Source: Xanthobacter sp. YC-JY1 (GTDB lineage Bacteria > Pseudomonadota > Alphaproteobacteria > Rhizobiales > Xanthobacteraceae). Taken from it: DNA of 64,000 bases. The notes below the pieces were generated by a model. It saw nothing but the letters and a program-made list of their open reading frames with translations. It did no database searches and was not told the origin of the DNA. The DNA lies in contig NZ_CP032674.1 of assembly GCF_021730305.1 (NCBI RefSeq), forward strand, positions 4,387,001 to 4,451,000. The letters are read 5' to 3'. This document shows positions 54,048 to 63,340 of this stretch, one piece after another. The translations under genes were made by a program, and so were the position numbers. Position 1 is the stretch's first letter, and every line of letters starts with the position of its first letter.

Positions 54048-54878
54048 TCAGTGGGCCATCAGCACCGGCACGGTCATGGTGTTGAGGATTTCCCGCGTCA
54101 CGCCGCCGACGATCATCTCGCGGAGGCGCGAATGGTTGTAGCCGCCCATCACCACGAGGTCGGCACCCTGGTCCGAAACCTCGTTGAGGATGGCCGAGGC
54201 CACCGACTCGCCCGAGGCGACCGGCAGCTTGCGCACAGTGGCGGACAGGCCGTGGCGCGAGAGATGGCGCGCCACTTCGGTCCCGGCCGTATCTTCATCA
54301 TCGGCATGGGTGACGACCCGGAAGATCTCCACCACCTTGGTCCGGTGCAGCAGAGGCAGCGCCTCGGCCAGCGCACGCGCGGCCGGACGGCTGCCGTCCC
54401 AGGCCACCACGACGCGCTCGGCGGTGAAGGGCTTGGTCTGGACGTAAGGCACGATGAGGACGGCGCGGCCGGACTCCATCAGCACCGTCTCGGAGATCAC
54501 CTCTTCCGGACCGGGCTTGTCGGGATCCGGCTGGGCGACGACCGTGAGATCATAGAGCCGCGCCAGTTCGGCGAAGCTGTTGGCCGCGACGCCGAGCGAG
54601 GCGGAGAGGCTGCGCACCTCGTGCGACAGGCCCGCCGCCGCGGCAGCGGCGGAGAAGCGCGCGGCCGCCTTTTCGGCGGCGGCCTGGTTCTCCAGCACCT
54701 GGGCATCGATGAAGTCGGTCGGCAGGGCGCCCATGTAGAAGGGCGGAACGTCGATCTCATACGCCACCGACAGCCCCGTGAGATGGGCACCGAAGCTGGC
54801 GGCAAGGCTCGCCGCGTAGTCGCAGGCGACGTCCGTCTCGACCCCTTGGGCGAGATTGACCAGAATGTCGCGAATCAT
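54048..54878 (-). CDS. Universal stress protein (tandem Usp)
   Basis: A 276-residue protein with two Usp-like halves. The first (about 1-140) begins MIRDILVNLAQGVETD and lacks an obvious ATP motif. The second (about 150-276) has ERVVVAWDGSRPAARALAEALP and the glycine-rich ATP-binding pattern VMGGYNHSRLREMIVGGVT, ending LNTMTVPVLMAH. Such proteins bind ATP and help under stress; partners are unknown. The gene faces a glycosyltransferase gene across a 343-bp region. Confidence 0.9.
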   Translation of the reverse strand: MIRDILVNLAQGVETDVACDYAASLAASFGAHLTGLSVAYEIDVPPFYMGALPTDFIDAQVLENQAAAEKAAARFSAAAAAAGLSHEVRSLSASLGVAANSFAELARLYDLTVVAQPDPDKPGPEEVISETVLMESGRAVLIVPYVQTKPFTAERVVVAWDGSRPAARALAEALPLLHRTKVVEIFRVVTHADDEDTAGTEVARHLSRHGLSATVRKLPVASGESVASAILNEVSDQGADLVVMGGYNHSRLREMIVGGVTREILNTMTVPVLMAH

Positions 54879-55221
54879 GTGGGAAGGCCCCCGTTCGGCC
54901 GTTTGAACGACGCGACCTTACCCTAAACTCGCCCAAAGTCTCGGGTCTTGATGTGGAGCAATCGGCTCCGGTCTTCGGGGTCGCACGCATGCGGCGGGAA
55001 ATGACCGGATCAGCCAAACATCCCCTGGAAATGACGACGCGGCCGCCCTGGGGGAAGGCGGCCGCGCCAATGGCACGATCACTTGGGGGGGATGATCGCG
55101 CTGACCTGAGAACGCCGGTTCCGCCGCCGGGTTCCACGTGGATCGAAAAAATTTTGCGCAATTGTCCGCAGCCCCGGCTAGATGCGGTCTCCATCCCCGG
55201 CGCGGGATCGACGGTAGTATC
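54879..55221. other. 343-bp intergenic region with a strong hairpin
   Basis: This divergent region between the stress protein and the glycosyltransferase contains a 10-bp perfect hairpin, CGCGGCCGCC (55038-55047) and GGCGGCCGCG (55057-55066), loop 9 nt, without a T-run. I see no convincing coding frame with an RBS; a short AT-rich patch (55143-55160) just before the glycosyltransferase gene may hold its promoter. The hairpin could belong to a small RNA or a leader structure. Confidence 0.4.
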
Positions 55222-56256
55222 ATGACACCTGACTTAAGCATCGTCATACCGCTGTACAACGAAGCCGCCGGCCTTCCCGGCTTCCACGACCGCGTCACGG
55301 CCATCGCCTCGGCCGAGGCGGAGCGGCGCGGGATGCGGGTGGAGATCGTCTATGTGGACGACGGCAGCCGCGACGGCTCGGCGGCGGTCGCGGCCTCCCT
55401 CCCGGCGGATCGGGCGGACGTGCAGGTGGTGGCTCTCAGCCGGAACTACGGCAAGGAGGCCGCCCTCATGGCCGGCCACGACCATGCCCGCGGCGATGCG
55501 GTGATGTTCATGGACGGCGACGGCCAGCACCCGCCCGAGATGATCCCGATCTTCATCGGCCTGTGGAAGGACGAGGGCTGGGACGTCGCCTATGCGGTGA
55601 AGGCCGATCGCTCCGACGAGGCGACGAGCCGGCGCATCTTCGTGCACACCTTCTACAAGCTGCTGAATTTCGGGGCCACGGCCCGTATTCCCGAGGATGC
55701 CGCCGATTTCCGCATCCTCTCCCCGCGCGCTGCGGCGGCCCTGCGGCGGATGCCGGAGCGCAACCGCTTCTTCAAGGGCCTGACGAGCTGGATCGGCTTC
55801 CGGCAGGTGGCCGTGCCCTATCGCCCGGCGCCCCGGGCCCATGGCTCCACGTCGTTCAACTTCCTGCGGCTGCTCGGCCTGTCCATGGAGGCGCTCACCT
55901 CCTTCTCGCCGGCCCCGCTGCGGCTTGCCGCCCTGTTCGGCGCGGCGCTCGCGGGCCTCGCCTTGTTCTATGGCAGCTGGATCGTCGTGGAACGCCTCGT
56001 GTGGGGCATCCCCCTGCCCGGCTATCCGTCCATCGTCGTGGGCCTGATGGTGATCGGCGGCACGCAATTGCTGGTGATGGGGCTGATGGGCGAGTACATC
56101 GCGCGCATCCTGTCCGAGATCAAGGCGCGGCCTGTCTATTACGTGGCCGACCACGTCTTCAACCGCGCGCCCCAGGCGGAGCTGGACGTGCCGGCGCACG
56201 GACAGGCGCAGGTGATCTCCCATCCGGCGGTTCTCGCCTCGCGGGGCGACCAGTGA
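55222..56256 (+). CDS. Glycosyltransferase family 2, undecaprenyl-phosphate sugar transferase (GtrB/ArnC/FlmF2-like)
   Basis: A 344-residue membrane-anchored GT2. The start is SIVIPLYNEAAGLPGFHD. The catalytic DxD-type region is YVDDGSRDGS near 46-55, followed by SRNYGKEAALMAGHDHARGDAVMFMDGDGQHPPE in pieces, and there are two C-terminal membrane helices (LAALFGAALAGLALFYGSWIV, VVGLMVIGGTQLLVMGLMGEYI in pieces). It would transfer a sugar to a polyprenyl phosphate. The ATG at 55222 is preferred over the earlier 55138. A YdjC-family deacetylase gene overlaps its stop (GTGA), suggesting that a lipid-linked N-acetyl sugar is deacetylated next. Confidence 0.9.
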   Translation: MTPDLSIVIPLYNEAAGLPGFHDRVTAIASAEAERRGMRVEIVYVDDGSRDGSAAVAASLPADRADVQVVALSRNYGKEAALMAGHDHARGDAVMFMDGDGQHPPEMIPIFIGLWKDEGWDVAYAVKADRSDEATSRRIFVHTFYKLLNFGATARIPEDAADFRILSPRAAAALRRMPERNRFFKGLTSWIGFRQVAVPYRPAPRAHGSTSFNFLRLLGLSMEALTSFSPAPLRLAALFGAALAGLALFYGSWIVVERLVWGIPLPGYPSIVVGLMVIGGTQLLVMGLMGEYIARILSEIKARPVYYVADHVFNRAPQAELDVPAHGQAQVISHPAVLASRGDQ

Positions 56257-57101
56257 AGCGCGTCATCCTCTGCGCCGACGACTACGCCATTTCCCCCGGC
56301 GTATCCGAGGCCATCGCGGCGCTGATCGCCGACCGGCGCATCAATGCCACCTCGGTGATGACCGTGTTCGACGGTCTTGGCCCCGCCGCGCGGGCTCTGG
56401 ACGATGCCGCGGCCGACACCGGCGCCAGCATCGGCCTGCATGTCACCCTCACCGGTGCCTTCGCGCCACTGACGGCGGGCATGGCCGAACCGTCAGGCGC
56501 CCTCCCCGCCTTGCCCCGGCTTCTGCTCTCGGCCCTCGCGCGCCGGCTCGATGCCAAGGCGGTGGAGGCGGAGGTGGAGGCGCAGTTCGCCGCCTTCCAG
56601 GACGCCTTCGGCCGGCCGCCCGACCATGTGGACGGGCACCAGCACGTGCATGTGCTGCCGGTGGTCCGCACGGCGGTCATCGCCGCCACGGCACGCCACG
56701 CCCCCCGTGCGTTTCTGCGGGATGTGACCCCGGCGCGCGGAGCGCTCAACGGCCTCGACATCAAGGGCCGCCTGATCGGCGCCTTCTCCACCGGCTTCGC
56801 CCGCGATGCGGCGCGCGCGGGGCTTGTGACCAACCGCGGCTTCGGCGGCGCCTACGATTTCTCCGGCGACCATGATTTTGCGACGCTGCTTGGCCATTTC
56901 CTCGCCGGCGTGCCGGATGGCGGGCTGGTGATGGTGCATCCCGGCCGGGTGGATGACCCGCTCGTCGCCCGCGATCCCCTCACCCATCAGCGGGAGGTGG
57001 AATACGGCGTGCTGCGCGGGTCGCAATGGCGCGACATCCTCGACGCCGCCGGTGTCAGCCTCGCGTTGCCGGACCTTCGCCGGACGAAGGCCGCCGCCTG
57101 A
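56253..57101 (+). CDS. YdjC/ChbG-family carbohydrate deacetylase (HpnK/NaxD-like)
   Basis: Deacetylase of the YdjC fold, 282 residues. Metal and catalytic motifs are VILCADDYAISPGVSEAIA (Asp-Asp at the start), HVTLTG, and VDGHQHVHVLP (metal His residues near 130). The GTG start at 56253 overlaps the glycosyltransferase stop by 4 nt. By analogy with ArnC-ArnD and FlmF2-NaxD pairs, the likely role is removal of an N-acetyl group from an undecaprenyl-linked amino sugar for envelope modification; this is inference. It is followed by a repeat and a terminator. Confidence 0.85.
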   Translation: MKRVILCADDYAISPGVSEAIAALIADRRINATSVMTVFDGLGPAARALDDAAADTGASIGLHVTLTGAFAPLTAGMAEPSGALPALPRLLLSALARRLDAKAVEAEVEAQFAAFQDAFGRPPDHVDGHQHVHVLPVVRTAVIAATARHAPRAFLRDVTPARGALNGLDIKGRLIGAFSTGFARDAARAGLVTNRGFGGAYDFSGDHDFATLLGHFLAGVPDGGLVMVHPGRVDDPLVARDPLTHQREVEYGVLRGSQWRDILDAAGVSLALPDLRRTKAAA

Positions 57102-57102
57102 A

Positions 57103-57146
57103 GCGTTTCCGAGCCAAGTGGGTACCGGTTCGCGTGAAGGAAACGC
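57103..57146. repeat. REP-like intergenic palindromic element
   Basis: GCGTTTCC (57103-57110) and GGAAACGC (57139-57146) are inverted ends flanking a core GAGCCAAGTGGGTACCGGTT and CGCGTGAA. This arrangement, with the GTACCGGTTCGCGTGAA core, matches a dispersed intergenic repeat I recall from Xanthobacteraceae and Bradyrhizobiaceae. It lies directly after the deacetylase stop. Confidence 0.7.
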
Positions 57147-57170
57147 GAAAAACGAGACACCCTGAACGAA

Positions 57171-57195
57171 AAAGGCGCCCGTGAAGGGCGCCTTT
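57171..57195 (-). terminator. Terminator downstream of the CoA-transferase operon
   Basis: AAAGGCGCCC and GGGCGCCTTT form a perfect 10-bp stem with a 5-nt loop. On the minus strand the stem is followed by TTCGTTC after TTT, so it terminates the CoA-transferase operon (stop at 57220) and may also serve the convergent deacetylase gene. Confidence 0.8.
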
Positions 57196-57219
57196 CCGAA
57201 CCGTCCTTGCGAAGCGCGA

Positions 57220-57867
57220 TCAGGCGAGCCCGACCTCGAACTTCGCCTCGGTCTTGGCCTTGATCTCGTCGAGGGTCACGCCCGGCGCGAGTTCCTTCAG
57301 CACCAGCGTGCCGCCGCGCTTGGTGAACTCGAACACGGCGAGGTCGGTGATCACGAAGTCGGTCACGTGCGTGCCGGTGAGGGGCAGCGTGCAGCGCGTG
57401 ACCAGCTTGGGCGCGCCGGACTTCTCCACATGCTCCATGAGCACGATGACTTCCTTGGCGCCGGCCACGAGGTCCATGGCGCCGCCCATGCCCTTCACCA
57501 TTTTGCCGGGGACCATCCAGTTGGCGATGTCGCCTTCCTCGGACACCTGCATGGAGCCGAGGATGGACAGGTCCATGTGCCCGCCGCGGATCATGGCGAA
57601 CGAATCGGCGCTGGAGAAATAGGAGGTGTCGGGCACCTCGGTCACGGTCTGCTTGCCGGCGTTGATGAGGTCGGGATCCTCCTCGCCCTCATAGGGGAAG
57701 GGGCCGATGCCGAGCATGCCGTTCTCGCTCTGGAAGCTCACGGTCATGCCGGGCGGCAGGGCGTTGGCGACGAGGGTGGGGATGCCGATGCCGAGGTTCA
57801 CGTAGAAGCCGTCGCGGATCTGCTGGGCGGCGCGGGCCGCCATCTGCTCACGGGTCCAGGCCATCAC
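57220..57867 (-). CDS. scoB: 3-oxoacid CoA-transferase subunit B
   Basis: Beta subunit of a family-I CoA-transferase that moves CoA from succinyl-CoA or acetyl-CoA to a 3-oxoacid such as acetoacetate. The 215-residue protein has the catalytic glutamate in the motif [12 protein letters not shown] (in FQSENG) near 50. It also contains [16 protein letters not shown] and the C-terminal [21 protein letters not shown]. It overlaps the A subunit by 4 nt. Confidence 0.94.
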   Translation of the reverse strand: MMAWTREQMAARAAQQIRDGFYVNLGIGIPTLVANALPPGMTVSFQSENGMLGIGPFPYEGEEDPDLINAGKQTVTEVPDTSYFSSADSFAMIRGGHMDLSILGSMQVSEEGDIANWMVPGKMVKGMGGAMDLVAGAKEVIVLMEHVEKSGAPKLVTRCTLPLTGTHVTDFVITDLAVFEFTKRGGTLVLKELAPGVTLDEIKAKTEAKFEVGLA

Positions 57868-58577
57868 TTCACCTCTTCACGCTTGCGGGTGGTCACCTTC
57901 TCGATGCGCTTCTCGGCGCCGACCTCGACCACGATGCGGTCCACATAGATGCCGGGGGTGTGGATGTTCTCGGGATCGAGCTCGCCGACCTCCACCAGCT
58001 CCTCCACCTCGACCACCGTGATCTTGCCGGCGGTGGCCATCATCGGATTGAAGTTCCGCGCGGTCTTCCGGTAGACGAGGTTGCCTTCCTTGTCGGCCTT
58101 CCACGCCTTGATGATGGAGAGGTCGGCGACGAGGCCGGTCTCCAGCACGTAATGCTGGCCGTTGAACTCGCGGGTCGGCTTGCCCTCGGCGATGATCGTG
58201 CCGTAGCCGGTCTTGGTGTAGAAGCCGGCGATGCCGGCGCCGCCGGCGCGGATGCGCTCGGCCAGCGTGCCCTGCGGGTTGAATTCCAGCTCGAGGTCGC
58301 CGGCGAGGTAGAGCTGCTCGAACAGCTTGTTCTCACCCACGTAGGACGAGATCATCTTTTTGATCTGGCCGTTGGCGAGCAGGATGCCGAGGCCGAAATC
58401 GTCCACGCCGCAATTGTTGGACACCACGGTGAGGTGCTTCGGGCCGAGATCGCGGATCGCCGCGATCAGGTTCTCGGCGATGCCGCACAGGCCGAAGCCG
58501 CCCGCCATGATCGTCATGCCGTCCGAAACGATGCCCTCCAGGGCACTCTTCGCGTCCGGATACACCTTGTGTCGCAT
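57864..58577 (-). CDS. scoA: 3-oxoacid CoA-transferase subunit A
   Basis: Alpha subunit, 237 residues. CoA-binding glycine motif [15 protein letters not shown] near 25-39 and the typical [15 protein letters not shown] follow the start. The ATG 58577 has AGGAGGA at 5 nt and gives [13 protein letters not shown]. It forms the full transferase with subunit B and probably handles ketone bodies or branched-chain 3-oxoacids. The SDR gene upstream on the same strand may supply a 3-oxoacid, but the link is speculative. Confidence 0.94.
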   Translation of the reverse strand: MRHKVYPDAKSALEGIVSDGMTIMAGGFGLCGIAENLIAAIRDLGPKHLTVVSNNCGVDDFGLGILLANGQIKKMISSYVGENKLFEQLYLAGDLELEFNPQGTLAERIRAGGAGIAGFYTKTGYGTIIAEGKPTREFNGQHYVLETGLVADLSIIKAWKADKEGNLVYRKTARNFNPMMATAGKITVVEVEELVEVGELDPENIHTPGIYVDRIVVEVGAEKRIEKVTTRKREEVK

Positions 58578-58684
58578 CACTTCCTCCTGGGCGCTCCCTG
58601 GGGCGCTGGCACCGAGATGAACTTATTGGGACATGGGGCGAAGCGAAAGCGGGTCCGCCGCGCAATCGCCTCCATGGGATTGGC

Positions 58685-59452
58685 TCAAAGCGACGATACG
58701 AGGTGACCGCCGTCCACCGCCAGCGTCGTGCCTGTCACATAGGCGGACGCATCGGAACTCAGGAACAGGAGCGGCCCCTCCAGATCGGCAAGGGCGCCGA
58801 GCCGCCGGGTGGGAATGCGCCGCACCAGCGCCTGCCCCGCTTCCGTGGCGAAGAAGTCGCGGTTGAGATCGGTCTCCACATAGCCCGGACACAGGGCGTT
58901 GGCGCGGATGGAGTGCCGCGCCCATTCCAGCGCCATGGACTTCGTCAGCTGCACCAGCGCCGCCTTGGATGCGGCATAGGCGGCCACCTGCCCGGCGACC
59001 CGCAGCCCGAGGATGGAGGCGACATTGATGATGGAGCCGCCCTTTTTGGCCTCGGCCATGGCCCGCGCCGCGGCCTGGGCGACAAGGAAGGAGCCCTTCA
59101 AATTGGTGTCGATGATGCGGCCGAAATCCTCGGCCGTCTCGTCCATCAGCGGCGTGGTGCCGGTGACGCCGGCATTGTTCACGAGGATGTCGAGCCCGCC
59201 GAAAGCCTCGACGGTCGCGGCAACCGCCGCGGCGGCGGATGCCGGATCGGTCACGTCGAGGGCGACGGCAATGGCGGTGCCGCCGGAGGCGTTGATCTCG
59301 TCGGCGAGGACGGCGCAGGCCTCGGCCCGGCGCGCCGCAAGCGCGACCTTGGCACCCGAGGCCGCCAGCCGGCCCGCGAAATACGCACCAAGACCCCCGG
59401 ACGCCCCCGTCACCAACGCGGAGCGCCCGTCCAGCGAGACACGGAAATCCAT
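58685..59452 (-). CDS. SDR-family oxidoreductase, FabG-like
   Basis: A 255-residue classical SDR with TGASGGLG near 14-21, NNAGV near 93, catalytic Ser in INVASILG, and YAASK with Tyr and Lys near 160. The C-terminus ends GTTLAVDGGHLVSSL, typical of 3-ketoacyl or sugar alcohol dehydrogenases. I chose ATG 59452 (MDFRVSLDG); the longer frame adds sequence unlike SDRs. The substrate is unknown. It lies 107 bp upstream of the CoA-transferase operon. Confidence 0.9.
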   Translation of the reverse strand: MDFRVSLDGRSALVTGASGGLGAYFAGRLAASGAKVALAARRAEACAVLADEINASGGTAIAVALDVTDPASAAAAVAATVEAFGGLDILVNNAGVTGTTPLMDETAEDFGRIIDTNLKGSFLVAQAAARAMAEAKKGGSIINVASILGLRVAGQVAAYAASKAALVQLTKSMALEWARHSIRANALCPGYVETDLNRDFFATEAGQALVRRIPTRRLGALADLEGPLLFLSSDASAYVTGTTLAVDGGHLVSSL

Positions 59453-59597
59453 GAAATTCTTCCCGGTAGCGTTTCTCTCACCTGCCCTGGGACCGTTTGC
59501 CGGTTCTTGAAAAGCGAGCGTCCGTTTTTCATAGCCGCGGCCCATGCTGCGGCGCAAGTGTCGCAGTGCAGATGGGGCACGGGAGCGGCGGCGGGGC

Positions 59598-60068
59598 CTA
59601 TTCCCGCCAGCGGTCCGCGGCCGCGTCGTCGCTGGCCTTGGCCTCGACCCAGCCCCCGGAGCGGGCGACATCGAGCGGCTCTTCCTTCTTCCAGAAGGGG
59701 GCGCTGGTCTTCAGCCAGTCCATCAGGAATTCGGCGGCGGCGAAGGCGGCGGCACGGTGGTACGAGGCGGTGGCGACGAAGACGATGGGATCGCCCGGCT
59801 CCAGCCGCCCGTGCCGGTGCACCACGATGGCGCCGGTGAGCGGCCAGCGGCGGCGGGCTTCCTCGACGTGGCGCTCGATCTCCTCTTCCGCCATGCCGGG
59901 ATAATGCTCCAGCGTCAGCGCGGCGAGACCCGCGCCGTCCGGGCCGGCATCGGCGCGGCAGAGGCCGGTGAAGGTCACGATGGCGCCCACATCCGTGCGC
60001 CCGGCGGCGAGCGCGGCGCTTTCCGCCACGGCATCGAACGGCTCACGCTGGATGCGGACGGCGAACAT
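59598..60068 (-). CDS. moaE: Molybdopterin synthase catalytic subunit MoaE
   Basis: Makes molybdopterin from precursor Z using sulfur from MoaD. The 156-residue protein has GAIVTFTGLCRAD near 27-40, HRHGRLEPGDPIVFVAT, and the catalytic Lys region SAPFWKKEEPLD near 125. The C-terminal tail is Asp/Arg-rich. It begins 5 bp after moaD, in the order pgsA-moaD-moaE common in alphaproteobacteria. Confidence 0.95.
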   Translation of the reverse strand: MFAVRIQREPFDAVAESAALAAGRTDVGAIVTFTGLCRADAGPDGAGLAALTLEHYPGMAEEEIERHVEEARRRWPLTGAIVVHRHGRLEPGDPIVFVATASYHRAAAFAAAEFLMDWLKTSAPFWKKEEPLDVARSGGWVEAKASDDAAADRWRE

Positions 60069-60073
60069 GGGCG

Positions 60074-60325
60074 TCAGCCCCCCGTCATGGGCGGAAAGAA
60101 GGCCACTTCCCGTGCGCCGGCGATGGCGGAATCCGGCTTCACGTGGCGGCGGTCGATGGCGGCGCGCACCACGGCGGGATTGTCGAAGGCGTAGGCATGG
60201 GCCTCGTCCTGCGCGGCCAGCCAGCGGGCGAGGTCGGCGACGGTTACGACCTCGGCGGGAGGCGTAACCTCCTCCTCGGCGAGCCCCACACGCTCGCGCA
60301 GCCACGCGAAATAGAGCACCTTCAC
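60074..60325 (-). CDS. moaD: Molybdopterin synthase sulfur-carrier subunit MoaD
   Basis: Ubiquitin-like carrier of 83 residues, starting KVLYFAWLRERVGLAEEEV and ending in the diagnostic FFPPMTGG, whose terminal Gly is thiocarboxylated. It overlaps the pgsA stop by 4 nt and precedes moaE by 5 bp, so pgsA-moaD-moaE is one transcript. Confidence 0.95.
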   Translation of the reverse strand: MKVLYFAWLRERVGLAEEEVTPPAEVVTVADLARWLAAQDEAHAYAFDNPAVVRAAIDRRHVKPDSAIAGAREVAFFPPMTGG

Positions 60326-60963
60326 CGCTCGTCCTCCACCAGATGGCGGGCGCCGGCGCGGAAATAGTCATAGCCGGTGTAGAGCGTGAGCACGGCCGAG
60401 ATCCACAGCAGGGTCAGGCCGACGAGGTTCACCCCCGGCAGCACCGCCTCGCCCGCCGTGCCGGTGATGAGCACGCCCACGGCGACGAGTTGCAGCGTCG
60501 TCTTCCACTTGGCGAGGCGGGAGACCGGGACGGACACCCGAAGTTCGGCCAGGAACTCGCGCAGGCCGGAAACGAGGATTTCCCGACACAGGATGACGAT
60601 GGCCGCCCAGAGCGACCAGCCGCGGATGGTGCCATCGGAGGCGAGCATCAGCAGGCAGGTGGAGACGAGCAGCTTGTCGGCGATGGGATCGAGCATCCGC
60701 CCGATGGCCGATTGCTGGGACCAGGCGCGGGCAAGGTAGCCGTCGAAGAAGTCGGTGATCGCCGCCGCCACATAGATGAACAGAGCCACCCAGCGCAGCC
60801 ACACCCCGCCGGCGAGGATGTCCGACCAGAACAGGCTCGCGGCCACCAGCGGCACCGCCACGCAGCGCGAATAGGTAAGGATGTTCGGCAGCGACAGGGC
60901 ATGCCCGCGGGAAGGCCGCTCGGTCGCGGGCGGGGCATCGGATCGTGTCGCTGCGTCGGACAT
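60322..60963 (-). CDS. pgsA: CDP-diacylglycerol-glycerol-3-phosphate 3-phosphatidyltransferase
   Basis: First committed step of phosphatidylglycerol synthesis. The 213-residue membrane enzyme has the CDP-alcohol phosphatidyltransferase motif DFFDGYLARAWSQQSAIGRM followed by LDPIADK near 80-105, with all expected Asp residues. Start ATG 60963 (MSDAATRSD) is preferred over 61014. Four or five hydrophobic segments follow. uvrC lies upstream on the same strand. Confidence 0.95.
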   Translation of the reverse strand: MSDAATRSDAPPATERPSRGHALSLPNILTYSRCVAVPLVAASLFWSDILAGGVWLRWVALFIYVAAAITDFFDGYLARAWSQQSAIGRMLDPIADKLLVSTCLLMLASDGTIRGWSLWAAIVILCREILVSGLREFLAELRVSVPVSRLAKWKTTLQLVAVGVLITGTAGEAVLPGVNLVGLTLLWISAVLTLYTGYDYFRAGARHLVEDER

Positions 60964-61063
60964 GAGCACCACTTGATAAAGCACGGCCGCGATGGGACGC
61001 ATCGCGCAGGTCATCGTTCCTATTTAGGCCGGGCGGGCGGCCGGCGAAAGCCTTGAAGGCTCC

Positions 61064-63340
61064 TCATGATGAAGGCCGCTCGTGGAAATAATCATACACC
61101 GCCTTGGCCGTACCAGCATTGATGCCCGCCACCTGCTCCAGATCGGCGAGTGACGCGCGCTCGATGGCCTTGAGCGTGCCGAAGTGGCGCAGCAAGGCGC
61201 GCTTGCGGGTCGGCCCCACCCCCGGAATGGCCTGAAGCCCGGCTTCCGTGATGTCCTTCTTGCGCCGCGCCCGGTGCGAGCCGATGGCAAAGCGGTGCGC
61301 CTCGTCGCGCAGCCGCTGGATATAATAGAGCACCGGATCGCGCGGCTCCATGCGGAACGGCGTGCGGCCGGGCAGGAAGAACTGCTCGCGCCCCGCCTCG
61401 CGGTCGAGCCCCTTGGCGATGCCCACCAGCGGCACGTCGGTGATGCCAAGCTCCTCCAGAACCTTCCGCGCGGCATTGAGCTGGCCGAGGCCGCCGTCGA
61501 TCAGCACGAGATCGGGCCATGGCGAGGCGCCGGTGGCATCGGGCAGTACATCGGGCTCGTCTTCCGTCTCGGGCTCGGCCGGTGGTGCGGTGGAGGGGTC
61601 GTCACCTCTCACCTCACCCCCCAAGGCGAGCGGAGGCTCCGGCGACGCTTCGGTCCCTGCGGCGGCCTCGATCGGTGCCCGATGGTCTTCGGTGTCCCCG
61701 CCCAGCACAGCCGGTGCTCCCTCTTCCCTTCCGGGAGAGGGCGGGGGTGATGGGGGCACGGCCTCGGAAGCACTCGGAGCATTCTCCCGCGGCGCCTCCT
61801 TCAGCAGCCGCGCGAAACGGCGCGTCAGCACCTCGCGCATCATGCCGAAGTCGTCGCCCGGCACGAGATCGGCCGACTTGATGTTGAACTTGCGGTATTG
61901 CGACTTCCGGAACCCCTCCGGCCCCGCGACGATCATGCCGCCCACCGCGTTGGTGCCCATGATGTGGGAGTTGTCGTAGACCTCGATGCGCTGGGGCGGT
62001 GCCTTGAGGCCGAAGGTGGCGGCGACGCCCTCCAGCAGCTTCGCCTGCGTCGCGCTTTCGGCGAGCGTGCGCGCCAGCGCCTCGCGCGCGTTCTGCAAGG
62101 CGTGGTCGACGAGGTCGCGCTTCTCACCGCGCTGGGGCACGGCGATCTCGACCCGATAGCCGGCCTTCTCGGACAAGGCCTCGGCCAGAAGCTCCTGCTC
62201 CTCCACCTTGTGGGACAGCAGGAGAAGGCGCGGACAGGGCTTATCCTCGTAGAACTGGGCGAGGAAGGCGCCGAGCACCTCGGCTTCGGTCAGCGAGCGG
62301 TCGGCGCGGGGATAATAGGCGCGGTTGCCCCAGTTCTGACCGGTGCGGAAGAAGAACACCTCCACGCAGGTGGCCCCGCCCTGCTGGTGGCAGGCGAACA
62401 CGTCCGCCTCCTCCACCCCGCGCGGATTGATCCCCTGCGACCCCTGCACCGCGGAGAGCGCGGCAAGGCGATCCCGCAGGCGCGCGGCGCGCTCGAACTC
62501 CAGTTCCTCGGCCGCCTGCTCCATCTCCTTGGCCAGTTCCTCCTTGATGGCGCGGGAGCGGCCGGAGAGGAAGGCGCGGGCCTCGCGCACCAGCTCGGCA
62601 TAGTCCTGATGGCTCACCTCGCCCGTGCAGGGGCCGGCGCAGCGCTTGATCTGGAAGAGAAGGCACGGGCGCGTGCGATTCTCGTAATAGCTGTCGGAGC
62701 AGGAGCGCAGCAGGAAGGCGCGCTCCAGGGCGTTGATTGTACGGTCCACCGCCCAAACGCTGGCGAACGGGCCGTAATAATCCCCCGGACGGTTGCGCGC
62801 GCCGCGGTGCTTGGCGATCTGCGGCGAGACGTGATCGGCGGTGATGAGGATGTAGGGGAAGGACTTGTCGTCCCTCAGCAGCACGTTGAAGCGCGGCTTC
62901 AGCTGCTTGATGAGGTTGGCTTCCAGCAGCAGCGCTTCGGGCTCGGTGCGGGTGGAGACGAACTCCATCTGCGCCGTCCCGGCGATCATGCGGGCGATGC
63001 GGTTGGTGTGGCCGACGGGGCGCGTGTAGCTGAGCACGCGCTTCTTGATGCTCTTGGCCTTGCCAACGTAGAGCACGGTGCCGTCCGCCGCGATCATGCG
63101 GTAGACGCCCGGCCCGTTGGGCGCGTGCTTCACCGCGCGGATGATGGCGGCGCGGCCCGTGGCGAGGCTTTCCTCTCCCGGCAGCGTCTCGTCCGCGGGC
63201 TCGAGCTCGAGAAGGACGGCCTCTTCCGTCTCTTCCGCCGTTCCCTCACCCGCTCCCGGCGGCAAGGCTTCGCTCGGCGCGCCACCATCGGCGCGGGCAA
63301 GGGCAATCTCGGGTGGGGCGGCGGGGCGGCGGCGGGTCAT
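61064..63340 (-). CDS. uvrC: Excinuclease ABC subunit C with low-complexity insertions
   Basis: Nucleotide-excision-repair endonuclease. The 758-residue protein has the GIY-YIG nuclease near 75-160 ([20 protein letters not shown]), the UVR motif near 270 ([20 protein letters not shown]), the C-terminal RNase H-like domain with [17 protein letters not shown] and tandem HhH motifs near the end. It is much longer than the usual 600-680 residues. It has a 60-residue Ala/Glu-rich N-terminal extension before the nuclease and a roughly 90-residue Pro/Ala/Glu-rich insertion (about 512-602) before LIDGG. I choose ATG 63340 ([10 protein letters not shown]). Confidence 0.93.
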   Translation of the reverse strand: MTRRRPAAPPEIALARADGGAPSEALPPGAGEGTAEETEEAVLLELEPADETLPGEESLATGRAAIIRAVKHAPNGPGVYRMIAADGTVLYVGKAKSIKKRVLSYTRPVGHTNRIARMIAGTAQMEFVSTRTEPEALLLEANLIKQLKPRFNVLLRDDKSFPYILITADHVSPQIAKHRGARNRPGDYYGPFASVWAVDRTINALERAFLLRSCSDSYYENRTRPCLLFQIKRCAGPCTGEVSHQDYAELVREARAFLSGRSRAIKEELAKEMEQAAEELEFERAARLRDRLAALSAVQGSQGINPRGVEEADVFACHQQGGATCVEVFFFRTGQNWGNRAYYPRADRSLTEAEVLGAFLAQFYEDKPCPRLLLLSHKVEEQELLAEALSEKAGYRVEIAVPQRGEKRDLVDHALQNAREALARTLAESATQAKLLEGVAATFGLKAPPQRIEVYDNSHIMGTNAVGGMIVAGPEGFRKSQYRKFNIKSADLVPGDDFGMMREVLTRRFARLLKEAPRENAPSASEAVPPSPPPSPGREEGAPAVLGGDTEDHRAPIEAAAGTEASPEPPLALGGEVRGDDPSTAPPAEPETEDEPDVLPDATGASPWPDLVLIDGGLGQLNAARKVLEELGITDVPLVGIAKGLDREAGREQFFLPGRTPFRMEPRDPVLYYIQRLRDEAHRFAIGSHRARRKKDITEAGLQAIPGVGPTRKRALLRHFGTLKAIERASLADLEQVAGINAGTAKAVYDYFHERPSS
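61590..61757. repeat. REP-like palindromic sequence inside uvrC
   Basis: The insertion codes for [13 protein letters not shown] and LGGEVRGDD. At 61716-61757 the DNA reads CTCCCTCTTCCCTTCCGGGAGAGGGCGGGGGTGATGGG (in pieces), an imperfect hairpin of the common CCCTCTCCC-GGGAGAGGG dispersed element. At 61598-61630 a related CACCTCTCACCTCACCCCCC tract occurs. Two such elements within a coding region explain the insertion. Confidence 0.5.
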
